Source: LMUY01 sp964242215 (lineage in GTDB: Bacteria; Pseudomonadota; Alphaproteobacteria; Acetobacterales; Acetobacteraceae). From it: a stretch of DNA of 64,000 bases. The notes under the pieces were generated by a model that saw only the letters and a list, made by a program, of their open reading frames with translations, was not told the origin of the DNA and did not search any database. Below, in pieces: positions 24,636 through 33,173 of the stretch (within the stretch, counting starts at the first letter, position 1; every line of letters starts with the position of its first letter). Both the position numbers and the translations under genes were made by a program. The DNA lies in NCBI GenBank assembly GCA_964242215.1, contig CAXTCJ010000016.1, forward strand, positions 3,907 to 67,906, given 5' to 3'.

Positions 24636-25952
24636 CTAGCGCGGCCGGCGCTGCGGAGGGCGTCCTTGGGAGGCTTGGGGCGGCCGGGCATTCTGGCCCG
24701 GCGGGCGGTTGTGCGCATTCGGGGCACGCGACTGCTGGCCACCACGCCCGCCACCGCCAAGCACCGGCGGCCGCATCGTGGACAGACGCGCGGCCTCAGA
24801 GTGATACGGGTGGTCGGTCACGACGGGGACCGGCTGGCCGATCGTGCGCTCGATCGCGTGCAGCCAGGCGCGATGCTCCGGCTCGCACAGACTGACCGCC
24901 AAGCCTTCCCGGCCGGCCCGCGCGGTGCGGCCGATGCGGTGCACGTAGCTCTCTGGGATGTTCGGCAGGTCGAAGTTGAACACGTGGCTGACATCGTCCA
25001 CGTCGATCCCGCGCGAGGCGATGTCGGTCGCCACCAGCACGCGCACCGCCCCGGATTTGAACCCGGCGAGCGCCCGCTCCCGCTGCCCTTGGGACTTGTT
25101 GCCGTGGATGGCTTCGGCCGGCGAGCCCGCCTCGGTCAGCGCGGTGGCGACCTTGTTGGCAGTGCTCTTGGTGAGCGTGAACACGATGGCGCGGCTGACC
25201 GTGGCCGGTTTCACCAGCAGTTTCATCAGCGCAAGCTTGTTTGCGGCATCGGTGAACATGACGCTCTGGCCGATGCGCGCGACCGTCGTGGCAGGCGGCG
25301 TGACCTCCACCCGCACCGGATCGCGCAGCAAGCTGGCGGCGAGGCTGGCGATGGCGGTGGGCATGGTTGCCGAGAACAGCAGGGTCTGCCGCTCCTTGGG
25401 CAGCATGGCGACGGCCTGCCGGATCGGCTTGACGAAGCCCATGTCGAGCATCTGGTCGGCTTCGTCCAGCACCAGCACGCCGGTGGCGCCGAGGTCGACA
25501 TGGCCCTGGCTGACGAGGTCCAGCAGGCGACCCGGCGTCGCCACCAGGAAGTCGACGCCGCGGCGCATGGCGGTGACCTGATGCACCTGGCTGACGCCAC
25601 CGAACACGACGGTGTGGGTCATGCCGAGGCCATGGCCGTATGCGGCGATGCTCTGGTCGATCTGCGAGGCGAGTTCGCGCGTCGGCGCCAAAATCAGCAC
25701 GTTGGCGCAGCGGGGCGGCGCCGGGCGGCGGTGGGCGGCCAGGCGGTGCAGGATCGGCAGCAGAAACGCCGCTGTCTTGCCGGTGCCGGTCTGCGCCAGC
25801 CCAAGCAGGTCGCGGCCGGCGAGCAGGGTGGGGATGGCCTGAGCCTGGATCGGAGTGGGCGAGGTATAGCCCTCCCGCGCCAGCGCCTCGAGCAGCTTGG
25901 GGTTGAGGCCGAGTTCGGTGAAGTTCGGCGCAACGGCGGCGATGTGGCTCAT
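24636..25952 (-). CDS. rhlE: DEAD-box ATP-dependent RNA helicase, RhlE type
   Basis: The 438-residue helicase shows all core motifs: PTPIQAQAIP (Q motif), AQTGTGKT (Walker A), PTRELA, TPGR, DEADQMLDMGF (Walker B), SATMP, ATDIASRGID and HRIGRTARAG. The last 45 residues are basic and rich in Gly, Pro, Arg and Gln (RPPQASQGRPPQRR) and should bind RNA, as in RhlE proteins. It remodels structured RNA in the cytoplasm in ribosome assembly or decay. ATG 25952 begins the conserved sequence. The Shine–Dalgarno GAGGAG lies in the loop of a hairpin in the leader. Confidence 0.93.
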   Translation of the reverse strand: MSHIAAVAPNFTELGLNPKLLEALAREGYTSPTPIQAQAIPTLLAGRDLLGLAQTGTGKTAAFLLPILHRLAAHRRPAPPRCANVLILAPTRELASQIDQSIAAYGHGLGMTHTVVFGGVSQVHQVTAMRRGVDFLVATPGRLLDLVSQGHVDLGATGVLVLDEADQMLDMGFVKPIRQAVAMLPKERQTLLFSATMPTAIASLAASLLRDPVRVEVTPPATTVARIGQSVMFTDAANKLALMKLLVKPATVSRAIVFTLTKSTANKVATALTEAGSPAEAIHGNKSQGQRERALAGFKSGAVRVLVATDIASRGIDVDDVSHVFNFDLPNIPESYVHRIGRTARAGREGLAVSLCEPEHRAWLHAIERTIGQPVPVVTDHPYHSEAARLSTMRPPVLGGGGRGGQQSRAPNAHNRPPGQNARPPQASQGRPPQRRPR

Positions 25953-26305
25953 AACTGTATGCGCCTCCTCGGCGCGGTGGTGCACGCAACAGGCGTTGCG
26001 TGAGGTGGTGGCGATGATGGGGGTGCCTGCCGGGTCGAAGCCCCGGCCTTTTGGCTGATTGTTGGTCGGCAGCTAGCAGGAAACCGTCTCGCCGCCTTTG
26101 TGCTCCCGCGCCGCGGCTTGGCCCACGCGGCACGGTCAGGATGAAGGGCAACGGATTGCAGCCCGGTGTTCGACCAAATGCCTGTGAAAGCAGGGTCCGC
26201 TCGACCGGTCGGGTTAGGCCCCTGTCGCCGCGGCGCCTTCTAACACGATTCAGGCCGGATTTGGCTAGAGCATACCAGCGACCGAATGCGCGCGTTGCCG
26301 CCGGG
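25953..26305 (-). promoter_or_regulatory. Structured leader/upstream region of the helicase gene
   Basis: These 353 bases hold no gene. On the minus strand, moving away from the helicase start, three perfect stems occur. GCGCC/GGCGC (25961–25975) has the Shine–Dalgarno GAGGA as its loop. CACGCAAC/GTTGCGTG (25983–26002) has a four-base loop. GCCGGG/CCCGGC (26029–26047) follows. They are placed to control translation of the helicase mRNA. No certain promoter is visible further upstream. Confidence 0.5.
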
Positions 26306-27238
26306 TCACGGCAAGCGTGCAGACGTGACCAGCGTCCGGGCCAGTTGCTCTCCGGAAAGCCATGCCGCTTCCACCCGGGGGCCGAGCAGCCAGTCTCCGC
26401 ATACGCCGAGACGAAGCTCGGCGTCCCACAGCGATCCGTCGCCCGCCGCCCCCGACCGGGCATAGCGCCAGCGATGCGCGGCGGCGCTCTGTGCATCGGG
26501 CAGTCGAACGCGTGTCCGTTCGGCGAACGCTTGCATCATCGGCGCTATGACCGCCGCCGCGTCCTGCTCCAGGTTGGTGCGGGACCAATCCGGCCCCGCC
26601 TGGATGACCCAGCTTTCCGGCCCCGATCGGCTCGGTTTGGCGGAATTGCGCGCCGCCCAGCCGATAATGCCGTCCTCGCGCAGGATGTCGGCCTTGATCG
26701 GCAGGCGTTCGGCGAAGGCGGCCATCACGGTCCAGCATGGCGCCGACAGCGTCTGCGCCGCCCGGGCGGCGAAGGGCGCAGACCATCGCTGCAGCAATGG
26801 GGCGGCCTGTTCGGCAGGAACGGCCACCACGACAGCGTCGAATGCGCCGCCCTCCACATGCCACAGGCTGCCCTCCCGTTCCAACGATGCAATCTGCACC
26901 TGGCAGTGCACGTCCAGTGCCGCCGCCATGCGCTTGGCCGGCGCATTCATGCCCGGGGTGCCCACCCAGGCATCGGCACCGGCTGCCGGCCAGGGCGCCG
27001 CCAAGCCCATCGCGTGCCAGCGTTCCACCCGCGCCCGGAACGCAGCATCCCGCACCGTGAAATATTGTGCGCCATGGTCGAAGCCGGCTTCACCCGCCGG
27101 CGTCAGCATACGGCGGGTGGACATCCGCCCCCCGGGGGCCCGCCCCTTGTCGAACATGGTCACAGACAGCCCCGCTGTCCGCAGCGCCTCGGCACAGGCG
27201 AGCCCCGCCATGCCAGCACCTACGATCGCGATCTTCAT
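26306..27238 (-). CDS. FAD-dependent NAD(P)-binding amine-oxidase/renalase-like protein
   Basis: The 310-residue flavoprotein starts with the FAD-binding Rossmann motif IAIVGAGMAGLACAEAL, followed by FDKGRAPGGRMSTRR. It ends with VCGDWLLGPRVEAAWLSGEQLA, the usual second FAD contact. The order and length resemble renalase-like and deoxyribodipyrimidine-photolyase-associated oxidoreductases of bacteria. The substrate is unknown. ATG 27238 follows a GGGGGAG ribosome-binding site. It appears to be a single-gene unit. Confidence 0.82.
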   Translation of the reverse strand: MKIAIVGAGMAGLACAEALRTAGLSVTMFDKGRAPGGRMSTRRMLTPAGEAGFDHGAQYFTVRDAAFRARVERWHAMGLAAPWPAAGADAWVGTPGMNAPAKRMAAALDVHCQVQIASLEREGSLWHVEGGAFDAVVVAVPAEQAAPLLQRWSAPFAARAAQTLSAPCWTVMAAFAERLPIKADILREDGIIGWAARNSAKPSRSGPESWVIQAGPDWSRTNLEQDAAAVIAPMMQAFAERTRVRLPDAQSAAAHRWRYARSGAAGDGSLWDAELRLGVCGDWLLGPRVEAAWLSGEQLARTLVTSARLP

Positions 27239-27412
27239 CGTCTCCCCCATCCTCGGCCAGACGGCACAGGTGATCATCGGATGCGATGATGACGAGAGGG
27301 CCTGTGCGACGCGATTGCCAAATCCTTTGTTTAGAGTGTGCTCAGCGGCAGTCCGCGATCTCGAAGCGGTGTCGGACAGGATCTGAACCAGGCTCGCCGC
27401 GGTGGCGCGGGG

Positions 27413-29113
27413 TCAGGCCTCGCGCACGTTGTCCACGAACGAAACAACCTGCTCGTCCAGCAACTCAGCTTGATCGACGAGTTGTTCCGCGGAGCCGAGA
27501 ACCTCCGCGGCAGCCACTCCGGTCTCGTTGGCGGCCCGGCTGACGTCGGCGGTGTTGGACATGAGTTCGTTGGTGCTAAGCGCGAGTTGCTGCACGTTGC
27601 GCGCGGTCTCCGCCGTGGCACTTCCTTGCTGCTCCACGGCGGCGGCAATGAACGCCGCGATGGTGCTCATCTGCTCGACCGTTGCGGTCACGCCGCCGAT
27701 TGCACCGACAGCTTGCTTCGTCGCACCCTGGATCTGCCCGATATGAGCGGCGATCTCCTCCGTGGCACTGGCGGTCTGCAATGCCAGGTTCTTGACTTCT
27801 GCGGCAACCACGGCGAACCCGTCGCCCGCGGCGCCCGCCCGTGCCGCTTCGATCTTGGCGTTCAATGCCAGCAACTTGGTCTGCCCGGCGATGTTGCTGA
27901 TCAGCTTCACCACCTCGCCGATCCGTTGCGACGCATCGGCCAGAGCCCGAACGATGCCGTCGGTGCGGCGCGCGTCCGCCGCAGCCAGTTCGGCATTGAG
28001 CGCGGACTGCGTGACTTGGCGATTGATCTCGACGATGGACTTATTGAGGTGCTCCGCGGCGGTCGCAACGGCCTGCAATCCCTCCGTCGCGACGCGTGCT
28101 GCCACCGCAGACCCGGTCGCGCGATCATTGGCCAGTGTCGCCGCCCCCGACATCGATCGGGCGGTGGTCTGCATCCCGGTCGCCGCGCTAGCGACCACGC
28201 GTGAAATCGTCCCGACCGACGTCTCGAACCCGTTGGCCAATGCGACCATATCGGCCTTGCGCACGGCTTCCGCCACTTGCTTCTGCAGGACCTTCTCGGC
28301 CTCCAAACCGGCGACATGGGCCAGCCCATCGCGGAACACGCCAAGCGAACGTACGATCGCCCCCAACTCGTCACGCCGATGGAGTACCCTGAGGTCGACG
28401 CTCAGATCGCCCTCAGCGAGATTGAGTGTCGCGCGGGCAATGCCGCGGATCGATCGGATGGTCGTTAAAGCAAGGCCCCCTGTCCCGGCCAAGGCCAGCA
28501 ACAGCGCCGCACTCGCAATGACGGTGAAGTCGTAGCGCATCGCGTTCGAGGAACGATGGGCCTCGGCCGCGCTGATCACCTGGGTCTGTCCGACATCACG
28601 CACCATAGTCTCCAACTCGGTGCTGAGACCGATGTAGATGACGTTGAATGGCTGCAGGAACGACACAGCCGAGGCGAAATCGACGTCCAGCATCTGCCGC
28701 ACCCACTCGACGGCCGTCTTGTAGTTCTCCACCGACAGGATGAGTGCGTTGATTCTCGGCCGCTGTTCGTCGGTTGCGAACCGGTCACGCCACACCCTGA
28801 ACTGCCCCGCAACCGTATCAATGCTGATGAGCAGACGATCGAGTTCGGCGGGAGCATCGAGCATGGGCGAGCGTGCCGCCTCGAGCGCCAGAACGCGGTA
28901 AAGCGTTCCGTTGATCTCCTGCACACCGGCGGCAGCATGGGCCAGGTCCCGGCCGGCCTCACCGCTGCGCTGCAGTTCGTCAACCGACCGCACGGTCCGA
29001 GACAAACCGGCCGCTCCGACCCAGGCGATGGCGACCATGGCGCACAGCGCCAGGGCCGGGCCGATGGTCAGCTTGGCGACGAAGGGCCAGTGCCGGACGC
29101 TCAGCAAACTCAT
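27413..29113 (-). CDS. Methyl-accepting chemotaxis protein
   Basis: The 566-residue chemoreceptor has two membrane helices (about 15–40 and 195–220) that bound a roughly 150-residue helical periplasmic sensor. A HAMP domain (RSIRGIARATLNLAEGDLS) and a long coiled-coil signalling domain follow. The hairpin tip reads ISNIAGQTKLLALNAKIEAARAG in parts, one change from the consensus QTNLLALNA. No C-terminal CheR-tethering pentapeptide is present. It lies 22 bases after the TonB receptor gene in the same operon, so it may report on what the receptor imports. Confidence 0.92.
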   Translation of the reverse strand: MSLLSVRHWPFVAKLTIGPALALCAMVAIAWVGAAGLSRTVRSVDELQRSGEAGRDLAHAAAGVQEINGTLYRVLALEAARSPMLDAPAELDRLLISIDTVAGQFRVWRDRFATDEQRPRINALILSVENYKTAVEWVRQMLDVDFASAVSFLQPFNVIYIGLSTELETMVRDVGQTQVISAAEAHRSSNAMRYDFTVIASAALLLALAGTGGLALTTIRSIRGIARATLNLAEGDLSVDLRVLHRRDELGAIVRSLGVFRDGLAHVAGLEAEKVLQKQVAEAVRKADMVALANGFETSVGTISRVVASAATGMQTTARSMSGAATLANDRATGSAVAARVATEGLQAVATAAEHLNKSIVEINRQVTQSALNAELAAADARRTDGIVRALADASQRIGEVVKLISNIAGQTKLLALNAKIEAARAGAAGDGFAVVAAEVKNLALQTASATEEIAAHIGQIQGATKQAVGAIGGVTATVEQMSTIAAFIAAAVEQQGSATAETARNVQQLALSTNELMSNTADVSRAANETGVAAAEVLGSAEQLVDQAELLDEQVVSFVDNVREA

Positions 29114-29135
29114 GCTGGCTTGCACGTGTTCAAGG

Positions 29136-31163
29136 TCAGAACCGCGCCGTCACTGCAGCAATCAAACGACGCTCGACGGGCGGACCGGCACTCTCGATGC
29201 GCGAGATGTTGAACTGCTCGGCCGTGACGGACAGGGTCAGGTGTTCCGTCAAACGATAGCCGACCCGGGCACTGAAGGTGAAATAGTTCGGCACCTCGAC
29301 CGGCAGGAAGCTCAAGGTTGCTGACGAAGCCTTGAAATCCTGGAAGCTCGATTGCCAACGGGACTGCGCGTCGATCTCCCATTGTCCGGTACTGTAGCCG
29401 CCACCGAGGATGACCGAGTGCTGCGGCGTGCCACGGCGATAGTCGAAATTGGGCGTATCGGTATACCCGGCAGCGAGATGGTCGGTGATCGAGGCGAAGC
29501 TGTAGCTCGCATTCCAGCGCCAGCCGGAAGCGGACTTGCCTTTGATGCCAATCTCGAGACCGACCTCGTCGCTCGAGCCGATGTTCGCTGACTGACTCTC
29601 GTACGGGTGAACGGCTTGTAAGCCGGCAGGCACCGACGGTGCGGCGGCAAGCAGGTTGTCGTTGCGCTGAGCGAACACGGCCGTGCGTACGACACTGCCG
29701 ATAACGGGAACATTCCGGTCATAGGCGAGCTCGGCGTTCCACACGGCCGTCGGGGTCAGTGTGGGATCTCCGTAGTACAACGTCCCAGTGGCTTGCGTGC
29801 CGAATTGGAATGCGTAATCGACCAGGCTCGGCAACTGCAGGCCTCGCGCGGCGGTCACGCGGAAGGTATCGTTGTCCGTCGCCTTCCAGACGATCCCTGC
29901 GTTGAAGCTCGGCTCGGTAAAGGACGTATGGTTGTATTGCGATGTCTGCAGGGGCGTATCGGCCGGTGTCGACCCGTTGAGATGTAGGCTTAAATGGTCA
30001 ACCCGGACGGCGTTGGTGATCGACACCGAAGGTGTCACTTGCCAGTTCCACATGGCATCGGCGGAATACACTTGGTAGCCGATCGTGCCTGCGAAGATCG
30101 GTCCAACGGCGGAGTTGTCACGATACTCCAAACCGATCCGGATGGTATGGTCGGCATTGACTTTGAACAGGTCACTGGCCTTGGCTACGTAGACGGTATT
30201 GACCAAGTCTATATTTGCCGCTGGATTATAATAGCTGCCGATTGCTTGATTGCGGAAGAAGTCGAAAGCCAGCAGCCCAAACCGGCTATCGGCGGTCGCA
30301 CCGAACCGCATCGTGCTGATCCGGTACTGGGCGTCGATGTAGGATCCCTGGATCTCTGCCGCGCCGGTTCGACTGTCGACGATGCCGCCCTCTGCGGTGA
30401 TCTGGACGTTGGGAAGCGCCTGCCAGCTTCCCTCGATGTTGAACGTTCCGTTCCGGGGCCGCGGCCGGCTGGCGCTGTCGGTGGCATTGAGCCCGGACGC
30501 CGCGAAGTCCCGCGCGGTCAGGCCGCCGGCCGAAAGCCGGACGCCGGCCGTATCGCCGATATGCGCGGTGCCGACCACTGATGCGCTCGCCAGGCTCTGT
30601 GTGCCGGTACGCACCGTCACGGTATTCGTGTTGTCTTTGATCGGGTCGACCGTGATGATGTTGATCACCCCGCTTGCGGCATTGAAGCCGAACAGCGCGG
30701 AGTTGGGTCCTTTGACCACCTCGATTTGGCGGATCTCGTCCAGCTGAACCGGAATCGTGCTCCAGGGGACGTAGCCATAGTCGTCCAGGTAGATTTGGCG
30801 ACCGTTGACCATGACGAGCAGCCGCGGGTTCAGCGGCTGGTTGTAGCCGCGGATACCAACGTCGGAATCCGTCAAGCCGTAGGTACGCACGTCGATGCCG
30901 GTCACGAAGCGAAGGATGTCCGGGATGTTGTCGGCACCGGACCGCCGGATGTCATCCTGGGTCAGGATGACCAAGTCGGCCGGTACGTCCGACGCCTTCT
31001 GCGGCTTACCGGTGACCGAGGTGGTGATCGGCTCCCCAAACATTTGCTCCAACGCGCCATAATCGACGGACTGCGCGCGTGCGCCGGAACCAGCCGAGGT
31101 CACGGCGACTGCCAAGGGGACAAACGCGAGGATCGTGCTGCGCATGCCTTTGTCAGATCTCAT
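29136..31163 (-). CDS. TonB-dependent outer-membrane receptor
   Basis: The 675-residue protein has a signal peptide (ending ARAQS) and a plug domain (PADLVILTQDDIRRSGADNIPDIL, in part; then GIRGYNQPLNPRLLVMVNGRQIY and VVKGPNSALFGFNAASGVINI). A 22-strand barrel follows, ending in an aromatic F. A TonB-box-like stretch may be EPITTSVTG. Such receptors import siderophores, vitamin B12 or large organic ligands. ATG 31163 overlaps the preceding YfiR-like gene; ATG 31145 is a second choice. The operon with a YfiR-like protein and a chemoreceptor suggests a sensing role as well as transport. Confidence 0.9.
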   Translation of the reverse strand: MRSDKGMRSTILAFVPLAVAVTSAGSGARAQSVDYGALEQMFGEPITTSVTGKPQKASDVPADLVILTQDDIRRSGADNIPDILRFVTGIDVRTYGLTDSDVGIRGYNQPLNPRLLVMVNGRQIYLDDYGYVPWSTIPVQLDEIRQIEVVKGPNSALFGFNAASGVINIITVDPIKDNTNTVTVRTGTQSLASASVVGTAHIGDTAGVRLSAGGLTARDFAASGLNATDSASRPRPRNGTFNIEGSWQALPNVQITAEGGIVDSRTGAAEIQGSYIDAQYRISTMRFGATADSRFGLLAFDFFRNQAIGSYYNPAANIDLVNTVYVAKASDLFKVNADHTIRIGLEYRDNSAVGPIFAGTIGYQVYSADAMWNWQVTPSVSITNAVRVDHLSLHLNGSTPADTPLQTSQYNHTSFTEPSFNAGIVWKATDNDTFRVTAARGLQLPSLVDYAFQFGTQATGTLYYGDPTLTPTAVWNAELAYDRNVPVIGSVVRTAVFAQRNDNLLAAAPSVPAGLQAVHPYESQSANIGSSDEVGLEIGIKGKSASGWRWNASYSFASITDHLAAGYTDTPNFDYRRGTPQHSVILGGGYSTGQWEIDAQSRWQSSFQDFKASSATLSFLPVEVPNYFTFSARVGYRLTEHLTLSVTAEQFNISRIESAGPPVERRLIAAVTARF

Positions 31164-31671
31164 GGATCAACATCCGGAATGCCGTCGCGAAGCCGATGCC
31201 GTAGGATGCCGCCAACGCGCGGTTCAGCACGATCTCCACGCGCGGGTCGGACCGCACCGAGAGGACGCACAGGCCGGCCTCCACCTGCGCAAGGTCACCG
31301 GTGACGCAGAGCACCCGGTTGGCCCGGAGGTATGACGACACGGACTCTGCCGCCAAGCCGGCTGCCAGAACGACGGCGACATAGTGCTCGTCCGGCTTCA
31401 ACGCCGAAGCGGAGACTGCCTCGGCCCGTATGGCGCTCCCGGCGTTGGGCCCAGCGCCGAACAGCGCCGCAACCCTCACCGCATCCGCCTCGGAGATCGC
31501 GCTACCCTGGGCGAAGACCACTGCCACGACGCCGCCAAGACAAGGCGGATCGAGGAAACCCAAGACCTTGGTGACGATCTGCACGTCTTTGGCCGACAGC
31601 GAGCCGGCATGCGCAATGTCCGGCAACACGACCGAAGCCATGACGAGCACGGCGGCCGCAAGACATCTCAT
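31153..31671 (-). CDS. YfiR/DUF4154-like periplasmic protein
   Basis: From ATG 31671 the 172-residue protein starts with a signal peptide (MRCLAAAVLVMASVV… AHAG). A compact mixed domain follows, ending in GFATAFRMLIHEI, which resembles the end of YfiR/DUF4154 proteins. YfiR is a periplasmic repressor of a membrane diguanylate cyclase, and its relatives are often encoded next to TonB receptors. A GTG at 31707 would add 12 residues before the signal and has no spaced ribosome-binding site. It is the first gene of the receptor/chemoreceptor operon. The family call is based on overall pattern and context. Confidence 0.6.
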   Translation of the reverse strand: MRCLAAAVLVMASVVLPDIAHAGSLSAKDVQIVTKVLGFLDPPCLGGVVAVVFAQGSAISEADAVRVAALFGAGPNAGSAIRAEAVSASALKPDEHYVAVVLAAGLAAESVSSYLRANRVLCVTGDLAQVEAGLCVLSVRSDPRVEIVLNRALAASYGIGFATAFRMLIHEI

Positions 31672-31827
31672 CTTTCGGTTGAAAGACCACGGGCCCAAAC
31701 CATGCACCTTTTGTTCACGCGCTGGAACAATGTGCTAGGTTAGAGTTTCCGCCAGGTTAACCGGGTAAAGCCACGGTCGGCGCGTCGTGCCGAATGGCCA
31801 AAACGTGGGGCCGTGCGGCACAGCCCC

Positions 31828-31857
31828 AAGCTCGTTTGCACCAAGCTCGTGGGCACC
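31828..31857 (+). repeat. Short tandem duplication, 2 × 15 bp
   Basis: AAGCTCGTTTGCACC is followed directly by AAGCTCGTGGGCACC, differing at two positions. It lies in the 236-base gap between the YfiR-like gene and the downstream amidohydrolase. No function is evident. Confidence 0.6.
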
Positions 31858-31907
31858 AATCGCTCGAGATGTCGCCTAGGTCTGCGAACCTCGGACGACG
31901 GACTGGG

Positions 31908-32846
31908 TCAGGCGGGCTCGATGACCCCGGCGCGGGCGGTGATGGGGGCATAGTGTGCCGGCTGGCGATGGGCGCCAAAGTCGAACATCTTGCTCTTGCC
32001 CTGCTGGCACAAATCCATGTCACAGTCCGCGACCAGCACCTCGTCGCCCAGCGTCGAGGCCTCGGCAACGATCACGCCATTCGGGTCCACGATGCACGAA
32101 CCGCCGATCAGGCCGGAGCCGTCCTCGTCGCCGGCTTTCGCCACGGCGACGGCCCAGGTGGCGTTCATGTAGGCGTTGGCCTGTGCCACCAGCCTGGAAT
32201 GGAAGGTGCGTAGCGCAGCGTCCTCGGTGGTGCCGCCGTTCGGGTCGTAGGCGGCGGAGTTGTAGCCGAGGCAGACCAGCTCCACCCCCTGCATGCCGAG
32301 AACGCGCCAAGATTCCGGCCAGCGGCGGTCGTTGCAGATCATCATGCCCATGATCGCCGAGTGCCAATCCGGCCCGGCCCGAAACGCGGGGAAACCCAGG
32401 TCACCATATTCGAAATAGCGCTTCTCCAGCTGCTGGAACCGCGCCCCCTCCCGCGGCTCGACCGAGCCCGGGAGGTGCACCTTGCGGTAGCGGCCCAGGA
32501 TGCTGCCATCCGGCTGCACCAGGATCGAGCCGTTGTAGCGCTTGCCCTCCGCCATCTCGGCATAGCCCACATAGAAACCGACGCCGAGTTCGCGGGCGCG
32601 GTCGAACAGCGGCTGCACCGCCGGGTTGGGCATGGCGGATTCGAAATACTGGTCCAACGCCGCCCCCTCCAGCAGCCAGCGAGGGAAGAACGTGGTGAAA
32701 GCCAGCTCGGGAAACACCACGAGGGTGGCGCCCTGCCCAGCGGCCTGCTCCAGCATTCGGAGCATACGGGCCAGGATGGCGTCGCGGCTGTCTCCCTTCT
32801 GGTTCGGCCCCATCTGGGCCGCGGCGATGCGGAGGCTGCGCGGCAT
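31908..32846 (-). CDS. Nitrilase-superfamily amidohydrolase, N-carbamoyl-D-amino-acid hydrolase-like
   Basis: The 312-residue enzyme has the Glu–Lys–Cys triad of the carbon–nitrogen hydrolases: Glu in VVFPELAF, Lys in GRYRKVHLPG, and Cys in MMICNDRRWPE. The segment around the Cys and the GYNSAAYDPNGG stretch match N-carbamoyl-D-amino-acid amidohydrolases (about 305 residues). Those enzymes cleave carbamoyl amino acids to the amino acid, CO2 and ammonia. ATG 32846 has AGGGA 9 bases upstream; an upstream start would run into the lipoprotein gene. It may belong to pyrimidine or hydantoin breakdown. Confidence 0.85.
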   Translation of the reverse strand: MPRSLRIAAAQMGPNQKGDSRDAILARMLRMLEQAAGQGATLVVFPELAFTTFFPRWLLEGAALDQYFESAMPNPAVQPLFDRARELGVGFYVGYAEMAEGKRYNGSILVQPDGSILGRYRKVHLPGSVEPREGARFQQLEKRYFEYGDLGFPAFRAGPDWHSAIMGMMICNDRRWPESWRVLGMQGVELVCLGYNSAAYDPNGGTTEDAALRTFHSRLVAQANAYMNATWAVAVAKAGDEDGSGLIGGSCIVDPNGVIVAEASTLGDEVLVADCDMDLCQQGKSKMFDFGAHRQPAHYAPITARAGVIEPA

Positions 32847-32884
32847 ATGGCTGTATCCCTGGCCGGTGTGGGTGTTGGTAAAAC

Positions 32885-33088
32885 TCACAGACAACCGTTC
32901 AGATCATCCGTGAAGAACGAGAAGAAACCGGCGGCGATGCCCTTCGCGTCCGCACCAGCTTGGCAAGACGGCTTAGGCCCGACCTGCTGGGCCGGCGCGC
33001 TTTGCACCTGCGATGGCGCAGCAGGGGGTGTCGATGCGCACCCCGCCAGCAGGATGACGGCGCCGACGATGAGCGAGCTCTTTAACAT
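32885..33088 (-). CDS. Small lipoprotein
   Basis: This is a 67-residue protein with an n-region Lys, a hydrophobic core and lipobox LAGC. A Pro/Ala/Gln-rich linker and a short C-terminal segment with two Cys (PKPSCQAG and DLNGC) follow. The mature part is about 50 residues, and its Cys pair could form a disulfide. Function is unknown. It lies between the crotonase gene of the large operon and the amidohydrolase. Confidence 0.7.
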   Translation of the reverse strand: MLKSSLIVGAVILLAGCASTPPAAPSQVQSAPAQQVGPKPSCQAGADAKGIAAGFFSFFTDDLNGCL

Positions 33089-33173
33089 TCAACACTCTTA
33101 CTTCCGAACGCACCAGACTAGCGCTCGGCTTCAGCTGTAGCTAGCTGCACGGCACCTCCCGGCCTGACGCAGG

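Noticed and set aside
24609..26003. Long open frame opposite the RNA helicase
   Set aside because: It mirrors the helicase codons on the other strand. The translation has no domain, and GC-rich genes often leave such frames open.
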